Shown here piece by piece: positions 36,767-47,474 of a stretch of DNA of 64,000 bases; within the stretch, counting starts at the first letter, position 1, and each line of letters starts with the position of its first letter. The DNA comes from Spartinivicinus ruber (lineage in GTDB: Bacteria; Pseudomonadota; Gammaproteobacteria; Pseudomonadales; Zooshikellaceae). Under the pieces are notes generated by a model. That model searched no databases. It was not told the origin of the DNA and worked only from the letters and a program-made list of their open reading frames with translations. Where the stretch lies: positions 3,688,354-3,752,353 of the forward strand of contig NZ_CP048878.1 of assembly GCF_011009015.1 (NCBI RefSeq). The letters are read 5' to 3'. The translations under genes were made by a program, and so were the position numbers.

Positions 36767-38028
36767 CACTGCTGTCCCATAAGATTGAAACAAAAAAGGC
36801 TTAAGTCCCCATAAGTTGTTACAATGAGAGTGCAACCAAACACTGCAAAACCAGAGGATTTAAGCCTTGGCTCATCGTAACACAATCTTGCACCAAATAC
36901 TTCAGTTGCTTTCTAGACATGAGTTTGAATCACTAGCCAATCAGCATCATACGGGTCAACGGCTACGTAAAATGACTCGGTGGGGGCAGTTTGTTGCGCT
37001 ATTATTTGGTCAACTCTCAGGTCGCAATAGTTTGCGTGACATCATTGATCACCTATCGATTCAGCAGCATAAACGCTATCACCATGGTATTGGAAATATC
37101 ACCAGAAGTAGTTTGGCCCGTGTCAATGAACAGCAACCCGCTACGCTTTATGAAGCCTTGTTTTATAAGCTATTAAATAAATGTCATCATCATCGGCCAG
37201 GGCATAAGTTTCGTTTTAAAAATCCATTGTATTCTCTTGATGCATCAGTGATCGACTTGTGTTTATCCATGTTTCCTTGGGCAGATTTTCGAAAAAGTAA
37301 AGGTGCTATCAAGTTACATGTTGGGTTTGATCATAATGGCTACTTGCCTGCATTTATGAGTATTACTGAAGGGAAATGTCATGAAATACAGATAGCACGC
37401 AGCCTTGATCTCCCCAAGGGGAGTATTCTTGCTGTAGACCGTGGCTACACTGATTATCGCTGGTTTAATACTTTAAATGAGCAAGGAATCTTCTTTGTAA
37501 CCCGACTAAAAAAGCAAGCCAAATACCGTGTACTAAAGCGCCAGCCTACCGACAATAGCAGTACAGTCACTTCTGATCAGCACATTCAGTTGACTAGCCA
37601 ACAAGGGGCTGTTTATAAAGGTCATTTACGTCGTATCGGTTTTAAATGCCCAGAGACTGGCAACCAATATTACTTTTTAACTAATAATAGTAAGCTCGCA
37701 GCCAGCACCATTGCAGCTATTTACAAAGAACGCTGGAAAATAGAGCTATTTTTTAAGTGGATAAAGCAAAACCTAAAGATAAAATCGTTTGTCGGTACCT
37801 CTAAAAATGCCGTGTTAACCCAGATATGGGTAGCCATGTGTGCTTATTTGCTCGTCGCTTATCTAAAATTTTCTCATGGAATAACACTATCGATCACTCA
37901 AATAGCTCGACTCATGCAACTCACTTTGTTTGAGCGTAGAGAGCTTAAAGCATTATTTACACCCTCACCACCGAATAATACAGATGATCATAAGCAAATG
38001 AGGATGCTGTAAATGTGGGACAGCAGTG
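36767..38028 (+). mobile_element. Intact IS4-family insertion sequence, 1262 bp
   Basis: The ends carry a perfect 13-bp terminal inverted repeat: CACTGCTGTCCCA at 36767-36779 and TGGGACAGCAGTG at 38016-38028. Perfect 9-bp direct repeats (TATTTCAGC) flank it. A single full-length transposase gene lies inside. All these suggest a recent and possibly active insertion. It sits in intergenic DNA between the binding-protein pseudogene and an unknown gene. Confidence 0.92.
36867..38012 (+). CDS. IS4-family DDE transposase
   Basis: A 381-residue protein from a TTG start with GAGG upstream. The N-terminal DUF4372-like region (KMTRWGQFVALLFGQLSGRNSLRDI) precedes the DDE catalytic domain: SLDAS near residue 125, AVDRGYTDY near 190 and YKERWKIELFFKWIKQNL near 290, the Y-(2)-R-(3)-E-(6)-K signature. 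No frameshift or stop is present. Confidence 0.93.
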   Translation: MAHRNTILHQILQLLSRHEFESLANQHHTGQRLRKMTRWGQFVALLFGQLSGRNSLRDIIDHLSIQQHKRYHHGIGNITRSSLARVNEQQPATLYEALFYKLLNKCHHHRPGHKFRFKNPLYSLDASVIDLCLSMFPWADFRKSKGAIKLHVGFDHNGYLPAFMSITEGKCHEIQIARSLDLPKGSILAVDRGYTDYRWFNTLNEQGIFFVTRLKKQAKYRVLKRQPTDNSSTVTSDQHIQLTSQQGAVYKGHLRRIGFKCPETGNQYYFLTNNSKLAASTIAAIYKERWKIELFFKWIKQNLKIKSFVGTSKNAVLTQIWVAMCAYLLVAYLKFSHGITLSITQIARLMQLTLFERRELKALFTPSPPNNTDDHKQMRML

Positions 38029-38037
38029 TATTTCAGC
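38029..38037. repeat. Target-site duplication, right copy
   Basis: TATTTCAGC repeats the 9 bp at 36758-36766 on the other side of the IS element. Confidence 0.85.
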
Positions 38038-38106
38038 ATAGCAGTATAACCAACAGCCGATATAGTATTATTAAGACTTAATCAGCAACCGATGCAAAGT
38101 GCTGTA

Positions 38107-38634
38107 TCAAGGCGTATTAACGTCCGCTCTTTTTAGCAGGATACCAACATGTAGTTTGCCGTAGTGAATGATATTAATTCTGCGAGAATAACCAAAACGT
38201 TCAAATGAGACTTCCATAAAGGGATGAGAATCTGCTTTAAAAATAATCTGCTCTTTATTAATTTTGATCACTTTAAAGTAGATTGGAGTATGATTACCAG
38301 CAAAGTCAGACAAAAAGGTCAACGTTAATCCATTGTTATTTTTTTGACAAAAAGTCCAGGTATGCAAACTAACCCCATTATTAGCTACTCCAGAAATACA
38401 CTTTGAAGAAATAGGCTTAAAGCTAATAGTATAAGGCCGAGGGCCTACAGGTGTATGCAACGCTTCACCATACCAGTTTCCTGCTAATTTAGATAAAAAA
38501 TCGTCTTCTGGTATTTGCTCCTCAGAGGAGCTAGACCTCCACCAAACTAATAAACAACAAATAACTATAACAAATCCAGCCTTTCGTAAAAAAAGATATT
38601 GCAGCCATCCTTCCATAAATACCGCTTTGAGCAT
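38107..38634 (-). CDS. Hypothetical membrane-anchored protein
   Basis: A 175-residue protein with one membrane helix (KAGFVIVICCLLVWW, residues about 18-32), then a Ser/Glu-rich stalk. The globular domain begins FLSKLAGNWYGEAL and is beta-rich, ending with FKADSHPFMEVSFERFGYSR. The GNWYG start hints at a lipocalin-like barrel, but this is weak. Two Cys in the domain could form a disulfide. No family recognised. Confidence 0.55.
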   Translation of the reverse strand: MLKAVFMEGWLQYLFLRKAGFVIVICCLLVWWRSSSSEEQIPEDDFLSKLAGNWYGEALHTPVGPRPYTISFKPISSKCISGVANNGVSLHTWTFCQKNNNGLTLTFLSDFAGNHTPIYFKVIKINKEQIIFKADSHPFMEVSFERFGYSRRINIIHYGKLHVGILLKRADVNTP

Positions 38635-38676
38635 TGTCTGGACCTGCTAGTAATATTGCGATTCTTCGTGGACTAT

Positions 38677-39420
38677 TTATTTATTATTAAGTAACTCCGC
38701 TAAAAAGTTTGTAAATCGCTGCCATGATTTTTTGTCTGCATCTGCACGATACCGATCAGAATCAAAAACGGTAAACGCATGGGGCGCACCACTATAGCTG
38801 ATCATTTCATGCTTAATTCCACTTTTTTCTAATTCATTAGCCAGTTTGGCAAAATCTTCCATGGTAATATTAGCATCAGCCGTGCCATGCAATACTAATA
38901 GACTACCTTTCGCCTTTGCGTAATTTTGACCTTCAGGTGTAGCCAAGCCGCCATGGAAAGTGACAAAGCCTTTTAAGTCAGCACCTGAGCGAGCCAATTC
39001 AAGTACCGCCGCACCTCCAAAACAATAGCCCATCGCCACGGTATTATTAATATCTGCGCCATTATTCTTAGCCGTTTCAAGTGCAGCTTGCATTAAATCA
39101 CGCATTTTTTTTCGATCTTTATATAATTCACCGGTATGCTGGCGCTTATCTTTCACTTCTGTGGGTCGGATACCTGCACCAAATAAGTCTGCAGCAAATA
39201 CCGAATAGCCCAACTCCGCTAACATATTGGCACGCTTTTTCTCATAACCAGTCAGGCCATCCCAGTCATGGATAAGCAAAATTAATGGTGCTTTAGCTGA
39301 TGCACTGATGTAATAGCCTTCATAAGGTTTACCGCCAACCTGATAGGAGACCATTTTGCCTGACGCACTAACAGCGAAAGAAAGAATGAGGAATAAAAAA
39401 AGCGTAGTGATCGATTTCAT
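38677..39420 (-). CDS. Dienelactone hydrolase family protein, exported
   Basis: A 247-residue protein with a signal peptide (KSITTLFLFLILSFAVSASG). The fold motifs are LILLIHDWDGLTGYEK near residue 46, AMGYCFGGAAVLELA near 130 with Cys as nucleophile, GTADANI with Asp, and GAPHAF with His. This Cys-Asp-His triad is typical of dienelactone hydrolases. The natural substrate of exported members is unknown. A standalone gene. Confidence 0.85.
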   Translation of the reverse strand: MKSITTLFLFLILSFAVSASGKMVSYQVGGKPYEGYYISASAKAPLILLIHDWDGLTGYEKKRANMLAELGYSVFAADLFGAGIRPTEVKDKRQHTGELYKDRKKMRDLMQAALETAKNNGADINNTVAMGYCFGGAAVLELARSGADLKGFVTFHGGLATPEGQNYAKAKGSLLVLHGTADANITMEDFAKLANELEKSGIKHEMISYSGAPHAFTVFDSDRYRADADKKSWQRFTNFLAELLNNK

Positions 39421-39525
39421 AACCGTCCTCTGGTTTGATGATTAATTCCCAATTTAATTTTTATTTCAATAATGCCAGTTATTTATTAACCGGCATTATT
39501 GAAATCATCCACACTAAGTAAACAC

Positions 39526-41892
39526 TTAGGTGTTTTCAGCTAAATAAAACCAGGTATCTAATACAGAGTCAGGATTCAATGACACTGTTTCAATTCCTTC
39601 GTCCATTAGCCAGCGAGCTAGATCTGGGTGATCTGAGGGGCCTTGGCCACAAATACCAATATATTTACCCGCATCTCGACAGGCTTTAATAGCCATAGAT
39701 AACAACGTTTTTACAGCATCATCTCGCTCATCAAATAAATGCGCAATAATTCCAGAGTCCCTATCCAAGCCCAAGGTTAGCTGCGTCATGTCATTAGAAC
39801 CAATGGAAAATCCATCAAAATATTCCAAAAACTGTTCAGCCAACAACGCATTGGTTGGTAACTCACACATCATTATCAGCCGTAATCCATTTTCACCGCG
39901 TTTTAGCCCATGGGCAGCTAATAGCTCTGATACCCGTTTAGCTTCACCTACTGTACGGACAAATGGCACCATTAACTCCACGTTAGTCAAGCCCATTTCA
40001 TCCCGTACTTTTTTCATCGCCCGGCACTCCAGCTCAAAACAGTCGCGGAAGTCGTCAGAGATATACCGAGATGCCCCACGGAAACCAAGCATGGGGTTCT
40101 CTTCATGAGGTTCATAAAGATCACCACCAATTAAATTAGCGTATTCATTGGATTTAAAGTCAGACAACCGCACAATCACTTTTTTCGGGTAAAATGCCGC
40201 CGCAATGGTAGCCACCCCTTCCACCAGCTTTTCCACATAAAAATCAACAGGACTGACATAGCCTGAAATACGCTGATCAACAATTTGCTTTACATCTTCT
40301 GGTAATTGCTCAAAATTAAGCAACGCTTTTGGATGCACTCCAATCATCCGGTTGATGATAAATTCCAAGCGGGCCAACCCAACGCCTTCATTAGGAATAG
40401 CCTGAAAATCAAACGCACGGTCTGGGTTACCCACATTCATCATTAATTTAAAGGGTAGATCTGGCATAGAGTCTACAGAACTTTGCTTCACATCAAAGGC
40501 TAACTGACCATCATAAACCAAGCCAGTGTCCCCTTCTGCACACGAAACGGTTACCAGCTGGCCGTCCTTTAATTGGCTGGAGGCATGCCCACAACCAACT
40601 ACCGCAGGAATACCGAGCTCACGGGCAATAATAGCAGCATGACAAGTGCGCCCACCCCGATCCGTCACGATAGCAGCAGCCCGTTTCATGATTGGTTCCC
40701 AGTCAGGATCAGTCATATCAGTCACTAATACATCACCCGGCTGAACCTTATCCATTTCCGTTAAATTATGGATCACTTTTACCGGGCCACTACCAATTCG
40801 TTGACCAATACTACGACCTTCAATAATCACTTTACCCTGCTCTTTTAACAGGTAGCGCTCCATCGTCGCGGCATGGGAACGGCTTTTCACTGTCTCAGGA
40901 CGAGCCTGGACGATGTACAGCAAGCCATCTTCGCCATCTTTAGCCCACTCAATATCCATTGGCCGACCATAATGCTGTTCAATGATCAGCGCTTGCTTAG
41001 ATAGCTCTGTGACTTCTTCATCGGTAATGCAGAATTGCTGTCTGTCAGCCATATCTACATCAACTGTCGCAACAGTTTTGCCCACTTCCTGGTCATCACT
41101 GTAAACCATTTTAATTGCTTTAGTCCCAAGGTTACGGCGTAACACTGCTGGACGATTTGCTTGTAATGTAGGCTTATGTACATAAAACTCATCGGGGTTC
41201 ACTGCACCTTGTACGACAGTTTCTCCCAAACCATAGGCCGCGGTAATAAAAACAACGTCGTTAAAACCAGACTCTGTATCTAAGGTAAACATGACCCCAG
41301 AAGCCCCCGTTTCACTATGCACCATCCGTTGAATACCAGCCGATAAAGCTACTAATTTGTGATCAAAGCCTTGGTGAACCCGATAAGCAATGGCACGATC
41401 ATTAAACAGAGAAGCAAATACTTCTTTTACCGCATGAATGACTTGATCAACACCACGAATATTTAAGAAAGTTTCTTGCTGACCAGCAAAAGATGCATCA
41501 GGTAAATCCTCCGCCGTCGCTGATGAGCGCACTGCCACAGCAACCTCAGGTAGCTCACGACACATGTTGCTATAAGCAGTACGAATGGCTTGTTCAAGTT
41601 CTGGCTGGAATGGCTCATCAATAATCCATTGACGAATTTGCGCACCGGTTTTGGCTAACGCCTTGACATCATCTACATCCAGCGTATCCAGCTCATCATG
41701 AATTCGCTGATTAAGTCCACTCTTTTCCAAAAATGCGCGATAAGCTTCTGCCGTAGTGGCAAAGCCAGTTGGCACTTTAACCCCAGCAGCCGTCAACTGG
41801 CTGATCATTTCTCCCAGGGAGGCATTCTTTCCTCCCACTTTTTCCACATCATTGGCACCTAATTCGGCCAGTGAAACAACATAAGCTTCCAA
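39526..41892 (-). CDS. ppsA: Phosphoenolpyruvate synthase (pyruvate, water dikinase)
   Basis: A 788-residue enzyme making PEP from pyruvate and ATP, needed for gluconeogenesis from C3 substrates. The N-terminal ATP-grasp domain has [11 protein letters not shown] and [20 protein letters not shown]. The swivelling domain has the phosphorylated His in [21 protein letters not shown]. The C-terminal PEP domain has [12 protein letters not shown] and ends with [11 protein letters not shown]. Full length. It is divergent from its regulator ppsR, and near prpBCD, which produces pyruvate from propionate. Confidence 0.96.
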   Translation of the reverse strand: MEAYVVSLAELGANDVEKVGGKNASLGEMISQLTAAGVKVPTGFATTAEAYRAFLEKSGLNQRIHDELDTLDVDDVKALAKTGAQIRQWIIDEPFQPELEQAIRTAYSNMCRELPEVAVAVRSSATAEDLPDASFAGQQETFLNIRGVDQVIHAVKEVFASLFNDRAIAYRVHQGFDHKLVALSAGIQRMVHSETGASGVMFTLDTESGFNDVVFITAAYGLGETVVQGAVNPDEFYVHKPTLQANRPAVLRRNLGTKAIKMVYSDDQEVGKTVATVDVDMADRQQFCITDEEVTELSKQALIIEQHYGRPMDIEWAKDGEDGLLYIVQARPETVKSRSHAATMERYLLKEQGKVIIEGRSIGQRIGSGPVKVIHNLTEMDKVQPGDVLVTDMTDPDWEPIMKRAAAIVTDRGGRTCHAAIIARELGIPAVVGCGHASSQLKDGQLVTVSCAEGDTGLVYDGQLAFDVKQSSVDSMPDLPFKLMMNVGNPDRAFDFQAIPNEGVGLARLEFIINRMIGVHPKALLNFEQLPEDVKQIVDQRISGYVSPVDFYVEKLVEGVATIAAAFYPKKVIVRLSDFKSNEYANLIGGDLYEPHEENPMLGFRGASRYISDDFRDCFELECRAMKKVRDEMGLTNVELMVPFVRTVGEAKRVSELLAAHGLKRGENGLRLIMMCELPTNALLAEQFLEYFDGFSIGSNDMTQLTLGLDRDSGIIAHLFDERDDAVKTLLSMAIKACRDAGKYIGICGQGPSDHPDLARWLMDEGIETVSLNPDSVLDTWFYLAENT

Positions 41893-42122
41893 GATCGAAT
41901 CTCCCCTTTCTTTGAGGGTCGTTTATTTACAATTAATTACAAGGCTGTGGTAACCCTTAATTTGTTGTCTAACAAGTCAAATAGCAGTGAGTAAGACAGC
42001 AAATGAGGATTCGGCCTCAGTATAACTAAACTGACAAAAATTACTTGTTTAATTTATGTATCTACGCGAATAGGTTTACACTATGACGTCATTTAAAACG
42101 ACTTGTTAGCCACCAGGCAATA

Positions 42123-42944
42123 ATGATTATGAAACGTTGTGTCTTCTTTATTTCTGATAGTACAGGTATCACTGCTGAATCACTTGGTCAAAGCTTATTA
42201 ACCCAGTTTGACCATGTTGAGTTTGACTGCCATACGGTCCCTTTTGTGGATACGATAGATAAAGCACAAAAAGTGGTGGATGATATTAAACAAATGGGGC
42301 TGAGTAATGGTCATCGGCCGATTATCATCAGCACCATTGTGGACCAGCAAATTAGTCAGCTCTTTAAAACCATTGATGCTTTTATGATGGATATTTTTTG
42401 TAGCTATCTCTCGCCGTTAGAACAAGAGCTGAAGCAACATTCCACACACCACATTGGTCGAGTAAGAGAAATTGATTCTAACCCGCGTTATACCCAGCGG
42501 ATTGATGCCGTCCACTTTGCCTTAGACAACGATGATGGGTGCCGGACCCGTGATTACAATAAAGCTGATTTAATCTTAATTGGGGTGTCTCGCTGTGGAA
42601 AAACCCCTACCTGTTTATATTTAGCCATGCAATTTGGTATTCGAGCAGCCAACTACCCCTTTACCGAAGATGATATGGATAACTTGAAACTACCTGACTG
42701 TTTGAAGCCCTATAAAAATAAGTTATTTGGCTTAACCATTGAACCTGAACGATTGTCAGCTATTCGACAGGAACGACGTTCAAACAGCCGTTATGCCTCA
42801 TTACGTCAATGCCAACAAGAAACCAGAGAGGTCGAGCTATTACTACAAAAAGAGCGTATTCCGTTTATTAATACTACACATTTATCTGTTGAAGAAATTT
42901 CTACCCGGATTTTATCTCAAGTAGGTATTGAGCGGCGGTTTTAA
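42123..42944 (+). CDS. ppsR: PpsR, PEP synthase regulatory protein (bifunctional kinase/pyrophosphorylase)
   Basis: A 273-residue DUF299 protein. [20 protein letters not shown] starts the family fold. [15 protein letters not shown] near residue 155 is the P-loop-like nucleotide site. [18 protein letters not shown] and [11 protein letters not shown] are C-terminal motifs. It switches PpsA off by ADP-dependent phosphorylation and on by Pi-dependent removal. It is divergent from ppsA, with about 230 bp between the starts, as in many gammaproteobacteria. Confidence 0.95.
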   Translation: MIMKRCVFFISDSTGITAESLGQSLLTQFDHVEFDCHTVPFVDTIDKAQKVVDDIKQMGLSNGHRPIIISTIVDQQISQLFKTIDAFMMDIFCSYLSPLEQELKQHSTHHIGRVREIDSNPRYTQRIDAVHFALDNDDGCRTRDYNKADLILIGVSRCGKTPTCLYLAMQFGIRAANYPFTEDDMDNLKLPDCLKPYKNKLFGLTIEPERLSAIRQERRSNSRYASLRQCQQETREVELLLQKERIPFINTTHLSVEEISTRILSQVGIERRF

Positions 42945-43027
42945 TGTAATAGTTATTTTGTTCCTCTTGAGATGCTAATAGATATGGGGTAATAGAGTAT
43001 TTTATAGCGGCAACAGAAACGTTGCAT

Positions 43028-43065
43028 TAGCTCTTAATGTGCCAGGAATGACAGATTAAGAGCTA
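43028..43065. repeat. Perfect inverted repeat after ppsR
   Basis: TAGCTCTTAAT (43028-43038) and ATTAAGAGCTA (43055-43065) form an 11-bp stem with a 16-nt loop. No T-run follows directly, so it is not by itself a standard terminator. It lies 84 bp after ppsR and just before a second hairpin. Confidence 0.6.
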
Positions 43066-43074
43066 GAGAAGAAT

Positions 43075-43109
43075 AGCCTGTTATCCATATCGGACACTAG
43101 GCTTTTTTT
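43075..43109. terminator. Candidate terminator between ppsR and prpD
   Basis: AGCCT (43075-43079) and AGGCT (43099-43103) can pair, followed by six more T on the plus strand. The stem is short and the loop holds the 16-mer repeated at 45807-45822. Confidence 0.4.
43084..43099. repeat. 16-bp repeat, copy downstream of prpD
   Basis: TCCATATCGGACACTA occurs here and again, exactly, at 45807-45822. This copy is 68 bp beyond the prpD stop. Confidence 0.6.
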
Positions 43110-43166
43110 CAATCCCTTTTGCGGCAACCCTTCAATAAAAGAGAATGCGAGCCAATAAAAAATGCT

Positions 43167-44615
43167 TTAAATCACCAATAAATCCATAAACGCATTAACC
43201 GGCGTTTTTAGCAATTGCTGATGATTTTGACAAAGTTGATAAATTTGCTCGACTCGCTGTGCTGGGAAACGGGTCTGTAAATTCTGTTTAAATTTCTCCA
43301 ACAATAAAGGAATGCCCTCTTCACGCCGTCGCCGGTGCCCAACCGGATACTCCACTGTCACCTGTTCAGTCTTGCTACCATCACGAAAAAATACTTGCAT
43401 AGCATTTGCAATAGAGCGTTTATCTGCCTCTAAATACTCTTGACTAAAACGCGGGGCTTCAACAATTTCCATTTTCTCCCGTAACTGATCAATTTCAGGA
43501 TGAGCCTGGTGAAAACTGTCTTCATAATGATCCGCAGTTAAACTGCCGTATAACAGTGGCACCGCAGCCATATACTGTAAACAGTGATCGCGATCAGCTG
43601 GATTATTCAGCGGTCCTGATTTACTAATAATACGAATAGCCGACTCATGAGTGGTAATAACAACTTTTTCAATATCATTAATGCACTCTTTTACCTGAGG
43701 ATGTAACGCCATGGCTGCTTCTACTGCCGTTTGAGCATGGAATTCTGCCGGATAGGAAATTTTAAATAATACATTTTCCATCACATAACTATTAAAGGGC
43801 TGTGCTAATTTAAATGCATTACCTTTGAAAAGCACATCATAAAAACCCCATTTGGGAGCTGACAATACACCTGGATAACCCATTTCTCCACGCATCACAA
43901 TATCTGCCAATCGCACAGCACGAGAAGTGGCATCCCCTGCTGCCCAGGATTTTCTTGAGCCAGCATTAGGCGCATGACGATAGGTTCGTAATGATTGGCC
44001 ATCTACCCAAGCATGAGATAACGCATCAATAATTTGATTTTTGCTCGCCCCTTTTAACTTCGCAGCAACTGCCGTAGAAGCCACTTTAACCAATACTACA
44101 TGATCTAATCCCACTCGATTAAAACTGTTTTCTAAGGCTAACACCCCCTGAATTTCATGGGCTTTAATCATCGCCACAAGCACTTCTTTCATCGTAAACG
44201 GTGCTTGTCCACGTGTCTGCTTCACCTGGGATAAATAATCAGTCACCGCTAAAATAGCGCCCAAATTATCAGAAGGATGCCCCCACTCAGCCGCCAGCCA
44301 AGTATCGTTATAATCTAGCCAGCGAATAATACAGCCAATATCCCAGGCCGCTTTAATTGGGTCCAGCCTTAATTGTGTGCCTGGAACCCTTGCCCCATTT
44401 GGCACAGTTGTCCCTTCAACAATCGGTCCTAAATGTTTGGTACACTCAGGATAGCGCAATGCTAACAACCCACACCCTAAGGTATCCATTAAGCAATAGC
44501 GTGCGGTTTGCATAGCTTCATCACTACTGACTTCATATTGATCCACATAGTCAGCAATGGCTACCAATACGTCATCCGGCTTAGGTCGTACATTTACATC
44601 AACATTTTTTGTCAT
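43167..44615 (-). CDS. prpD: 2-Methylcitrate dehydratase PrpD
   Basis: A 482-residue MmgE/PrpD family enzyme that dehydrates 2-methylcitrate to 2-methyl-cis-aconitate in propionate breakdown. [42 protein letters not shown] and [19 protein letters not shown] are family signatures. Length matches E. coli PrpD (483). It follows prpC by 16 bp. No acnD/prpF pair is present, so the PrpD-type route is used. Confidence 0.95.
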   Translation of the reverse strand: MTKNVDVNVRPKPDDVLVAIADYVDQYEVSSDEAMQTARYCLMDTLGCGLLALRYPECTKHLGPIVEGTTVPNGARVPGTQLRLDPIKAAWDIGCIIRWLDYNDTWLAAEWGHPSDNLGAILAVTDYLSQVKQTRGQAPFTMKEVLVAMIKAHEIQGVLALENSFNRVGLDHVVLVKVASTAVAAKLKGASKNQIIDALSHAWVDGQSLRTYRHAPNAGSRKSWAAGDATSRAVRLADIVMRGEMGYPGVLSAPKWGFYDVLFKGNAFKLAQPFNSYVMENVLFKISYPAEFHAQTAVEAAMALHPQVKECINDIEKVVITTHESAIRIISKSGPLNNPADRDHCLQYMAAVPLLYGSLTADHYEDSFHQAHPEIDQLREKMEIVEAPRFSQEYLEADKRSIANAMQVFFRDGSKTEQVTVEYPVGHRRRREEGIPLLLEKFKQNLQTRFPAQRVEQIYQLCQNHQQLLKTPVNAFMDLLVI

Positions 44616-44631
44616 CGTCTACTCGTCTTGT

Positions 44632-45756
44632 TTAACGTTGTTCAATAGGCAGCCACTCACGGTGCTCAGGTCCAACATAATCGGCACTGGGGCGAATAAT
44701 CCGGTTATTAGTGCGTTGCTCCATCACATGAGCGGCCCAACCACTCACCCGAGAGCAAACAAATATAGGCGTAAATAATTTAGTAGGAATACCCATAAAA
44801 TGATAAGCAGAGGCATGGAAAAAATCAGCATTAGGGAACAGTTTTTTCTCCCGCCACATTACTTGCTCACAACGTTCAGACACAGAATACAACACTGTGT
44901 CACCTACTTCTTTGGCTAGCTGTTGCGACCAACGTTTAATAATGGCATTGCGTGGATCAGACTCGCGATAAATAGCGTGACCAAACCCCATGACTTTTTC
45001 TTTACATGTCAACATGGCTAACAACTCACGCTCCGCTTCATCCACAGATTGCCAACGGGAGATCATTGCCATCGCAGCCTCATTAGCTCCTCCGTGGAGT
45101 GGGCCTCGCAACGAGCCAATTGCGGCAGTAATACATGAGTGCATATCAGATAATGTGGAAGCACAAACACGCGCCGTAAACGTGGATGCATTAAACTCAT
45201 GCTCTGCATATAAAATAAGGGAAACATTCATGACTTGTGCATGTAAATCACTTGGCTTTTTCCCATGTAATAATTGCAAAAAATGCGCTCCTATCGCATT
45301 GCTATCTGTTTCAGTTTCAATCCGAACACCATCATGACTAAAACGATACCAATAGCAAATAATCGCAGGCAACAGAGCTAGTAGCCGATCAAAGCAATCC
45401 TGCTGTTGAGAAAAGTCTTCTTCTGGCTCTAAATTACCTAACACCGAACAACCTGTTCGCATTACATCCATGGGGTGAGCAGAAGCCGGTAATATTTCCA
45501 ACACCCGACGTAGTTTATCAGGCAAAATACGCAGCTTTTTAACTTTCTGCTTATAAGCTGTTAATTGGTGCTGATTGGGCAGCTCACCATGACACAATAA
45601 ATGAACCACCTCTTCAAATTGTGCATGTTCTGCTAAATCGGCAATATCATAACCACAATAGGTTAGTCCCGTTCCAGTTTTACCTACGGTACAAAGTGCT
45701 GTTTCACCTGCAGACTGCCCTCTTAAGCCAGCACCTGATAGTTTTTTTTCTGTCAT
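44632..45756 (-). CDS. prpC: 2-Methylcitrate synthase PrpC
   Basis: A 374-residue citrate-synthase-family enzyme joining propionyl-CoA and oxaloacetate. LSGAGLRGQSAGETALCTVG at the start is PrpC-specific. Catalytic His residues lie in RGPLHGGANEAAM and VMGFGHAIYRESDPRN, and the Asp in a FPNADFFHASAYHFMGIP segment. It lies between prpB (132 bp upstream) and prpD. Confidence 0.95.
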   Translation of the reverse strand: MTEKKLSGAGLRGQSAGETALCTVGKTGTGLTYCGYDIADLAEHAQFEEVVHLLCHGELPNQHQLTAYKQKVKKLRILPDKLRRVLEILPASAHPMDVMRTGCSVLGNLEPEEDFSQQQDCFDRLLALLPAIICYWYRFSHDGVRIETETDSNAIGAHFLQLLHGKKPSDLHAQVMNVSLILYAEHEFNASTFTARVCASTLSDMHSCITAAIGSLRGPLHGGANEAAMAMISRWQSVDEAERELLAMLTCKEKVMGFGHAIYRESDPRNAIIKRWSQQLAKEVGDTVLYSVSERCEQVMWREKKLFPNADFFHASAYHFMGIPTKLFTPIFVCSRVSGWAAHVMEQRTNNRIIRPSADYVGPEHREWLPIEQR

Positions 45757-45806
45757 GGCACACTCTTTCCTTTTTATTCATTTAATTTTTTGTTATTACT
45801 TTATAT

Positions 45807-45822
45807 TCCATATCGGACACTA
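45807..45822. repeat. 16-bp repeat, copy downstream of prpB
   Basis: TCCATATCGGACACTA repeats 43084-43099 exactly. It sits in the prpB-prpC gap, 67 bp beyond the prpB stop, so both copies follow a prp gene at nearly the same distance. Short flanking blocks also look similar. Confidence 0.6.
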
Positions 45823-45888
45823 ACCTAATTTTTGCTCCTTTTCATGACACCCTCACGGGGGGAGTAATGATGTGCTTTCGCGACAACT

Positions 45889-46797
45889 TCAAACAGTTTG
45901 AGCATCATCAGCCTGTTGCTGTTTGGTAAATAGCTGGTCCAGCTTATCTTCATAAGCATGGTATCCTAAGGTTTGGTATAACTGTTCCCTGGTTTGCATC
46001 TTGGCTAACAGTGACTTTTGGTCCCCCTCGTTAAGTACAGTTTGATAGACATCAAGTGCCGCTTTGCTCATAGCACGAAACGCACTTAGCGGATACAACA
46101 CCAGTTGTACACCTACTGCTGCTAAGGCTTTAGTATTAAACAAAGGGGTTTTACCAAACTCAGTGATATTTGCCAACACTGGTACTTTGACCGCTGCGAC
46201 AAATTTCTGGTATTCATCAAGTGTATGCATAGCTTCTGGAAAAACCATATCCGCTCCTGCCTCTACACAAAGCAATGAGCGTTCAATAGTTGCTTCCATC
46301 CCTTCTACTGCATGGGCATCAGTGCGTGCCATAATGACGAAGTCTAAGTTATCACGGGCATCAACAGCAGCCTTCACCCGATCGACCATTTCTGCAGCAC
46401 TAACAATCGCTTTTCCTGGTCGATGGCCACAGCGTTTTTGAGCTACCTGATCTTCCAGGTGAATCGCAGCGGCTCCTGCTCGTTCCATTTCATTGACAGT
46501 ACGGGCAATATTAAAAGCCCCCCCAAACCCTGTATCACAATCAACTAATAAAGGTAGTGAACTGGCAGCCGTTATCCGGCGAACATCTTCTACCACATCA
46601 TTCAAGCTGGTAATGCCTAAATCCGGTAACCCAAAAGATGCATTGGCAACCCCTGCGCCAGATAAATAAATAGCCTGGTGACCTGCTTGTTCTGCTAACA
46701 TTGCACAATAAGCATTGATCGTACCCACCACTTGTAAGGGTAACTGTTCTTTAACAAGCTGCCGAAAACGGGCCCCTGGTGATTGTGAGGTTGTCAT
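45889..46797 (-). CDS. prpB: 2-Methylisocitrate lyase PrpB
   Basis: A 302-residue enzyme splitting 2-methylisocitrate into pyruvate and succinate. [21 protein letters not shown] holds the catalytic Cys in the K(K/R)CGHR loop. [20 protein letters not shown] binds the metal, and [18 protein letters not shown] follows. It is first in prpBCD. No PrpR or GntR-type regulator is found next to the operon in this window. Confidence 0.95.
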   Translation of the reverse strand: MTTSQSPGARFRQLVKEQLPLQVVGTINAYCAMLAEQAGHQAIYLSGAGVANASFGLPDLGITSLNDVVEDVRRITAASSLPLLVDCDTGFGGAFNIARTVNEMERAGAAAIHLEDQVAQKRCGHRPGKAIVSAAEMVDRVKAAVDARDNLDFVIMARTDAHAVEGMEATIERSLLCVEAGADMVFPEAMHTLDEYQKFVAAVKVPVLANITEFGKTPLFNTKALAAVGVQLVLYPLSAFRAMSKAALDVYQTVLNEGDQKSLLAKMQTREQLYQTLGYHAYEDKLDQLFTKQQQADDAQTV

Positions 46798-47022
46798 GAA
46801 AGTTGATTCCTTCCTGTATAGGTTTACTTACTTTTTTAGTATTATTGATAGATGAGTAACATAACACTTACCCAACCTGTCGTCATCTAAACGACTTTTC
46901 ATTAATACCACTTTATTTCGTTTAGTTTTATAATATCCTTTTAAAACTCTCGCTCAACTAGGTGGTTTGGATGATATACACATCATGGCGGCTTTGGCTA
47001 GCCGAATTGATAAATAGGCGAG

Positions 47023-47391
47023 CTAGATTGCCCGATCAGCAAATTTCGCTAAAAATGTCTGGGATTTAGTGTCTATTTCTACAAACTGTAGCCCCAAATG
47101 AAAGTCTTTTTTTCTGATCACCACATGGCGTACTTCAGCTGTTGCGTAAATTACTAATTTATTACTGCCGTAAATGACTTTAATCATAACTGGCAGTTTT
47201 TGTAGCTTTTTAAAACACACTTCAGTTTCCAGTAAAACGCCGTGCTTTGAAACATTGATGGTTGCAGCCGGGATAATTTGCTCTGTTTGTTTATCTTTAA
47301 TAGCCGCTTTCCACTTTACTTCTCGACGCGGGAAAACTCTCTGTTCGTGCGAATCAGGATCTTCTAACAGCTCATCAATATTCTCAGACAT
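47023..47391 (-). CDS. PilZ-domain cyclic-di-GMP-binding protein
   Basis: About 122 residues from MSENIDELLED (the frame opens at 47424). QRVFPRREVKW near residue 17 gives the Arg-rich part of the PilZ motif, and INVSKHGVLLET near 46 gives the [DN]xSxxG part. The pattern is slightly off consensus (RR then W in place of R), so binding is likely but unproven. It sits next to a diguanylate cyclase, which supports a role in cyclic-di-GMP response. Confidence 0.8.
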   Translation of the reverse strand: MSENIDELLEDPDSHEQRVFPRREVKWKAAIKDKQTEQIIPAATINVSKHGVLLETEVCFKKLQKLPVMIKVIYGSNKLVIYATAEVRHVVIRKKDFHLGLQFVEIDTKSQTFLAKFADRAI

Positions 47392-47474
47392 TGTAGCTAA
47401 ACCAATATTCGTTATTATCATCAACTAACATGAAAGAGCTTACTGCAAGCAATATAGTGCTATATCAATGTTCT

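Noticed and set aside
36617-36814. Rightward 65-codon ORF at the left IS boundary
   Set aside because: It spans pseudogene DNA, the target duplication and the IS end, so it cannot be an old gene.
39788-40108. Rightward ORF over ppsA
   Set aside because: Antisense to the conserved ppsA coding region.
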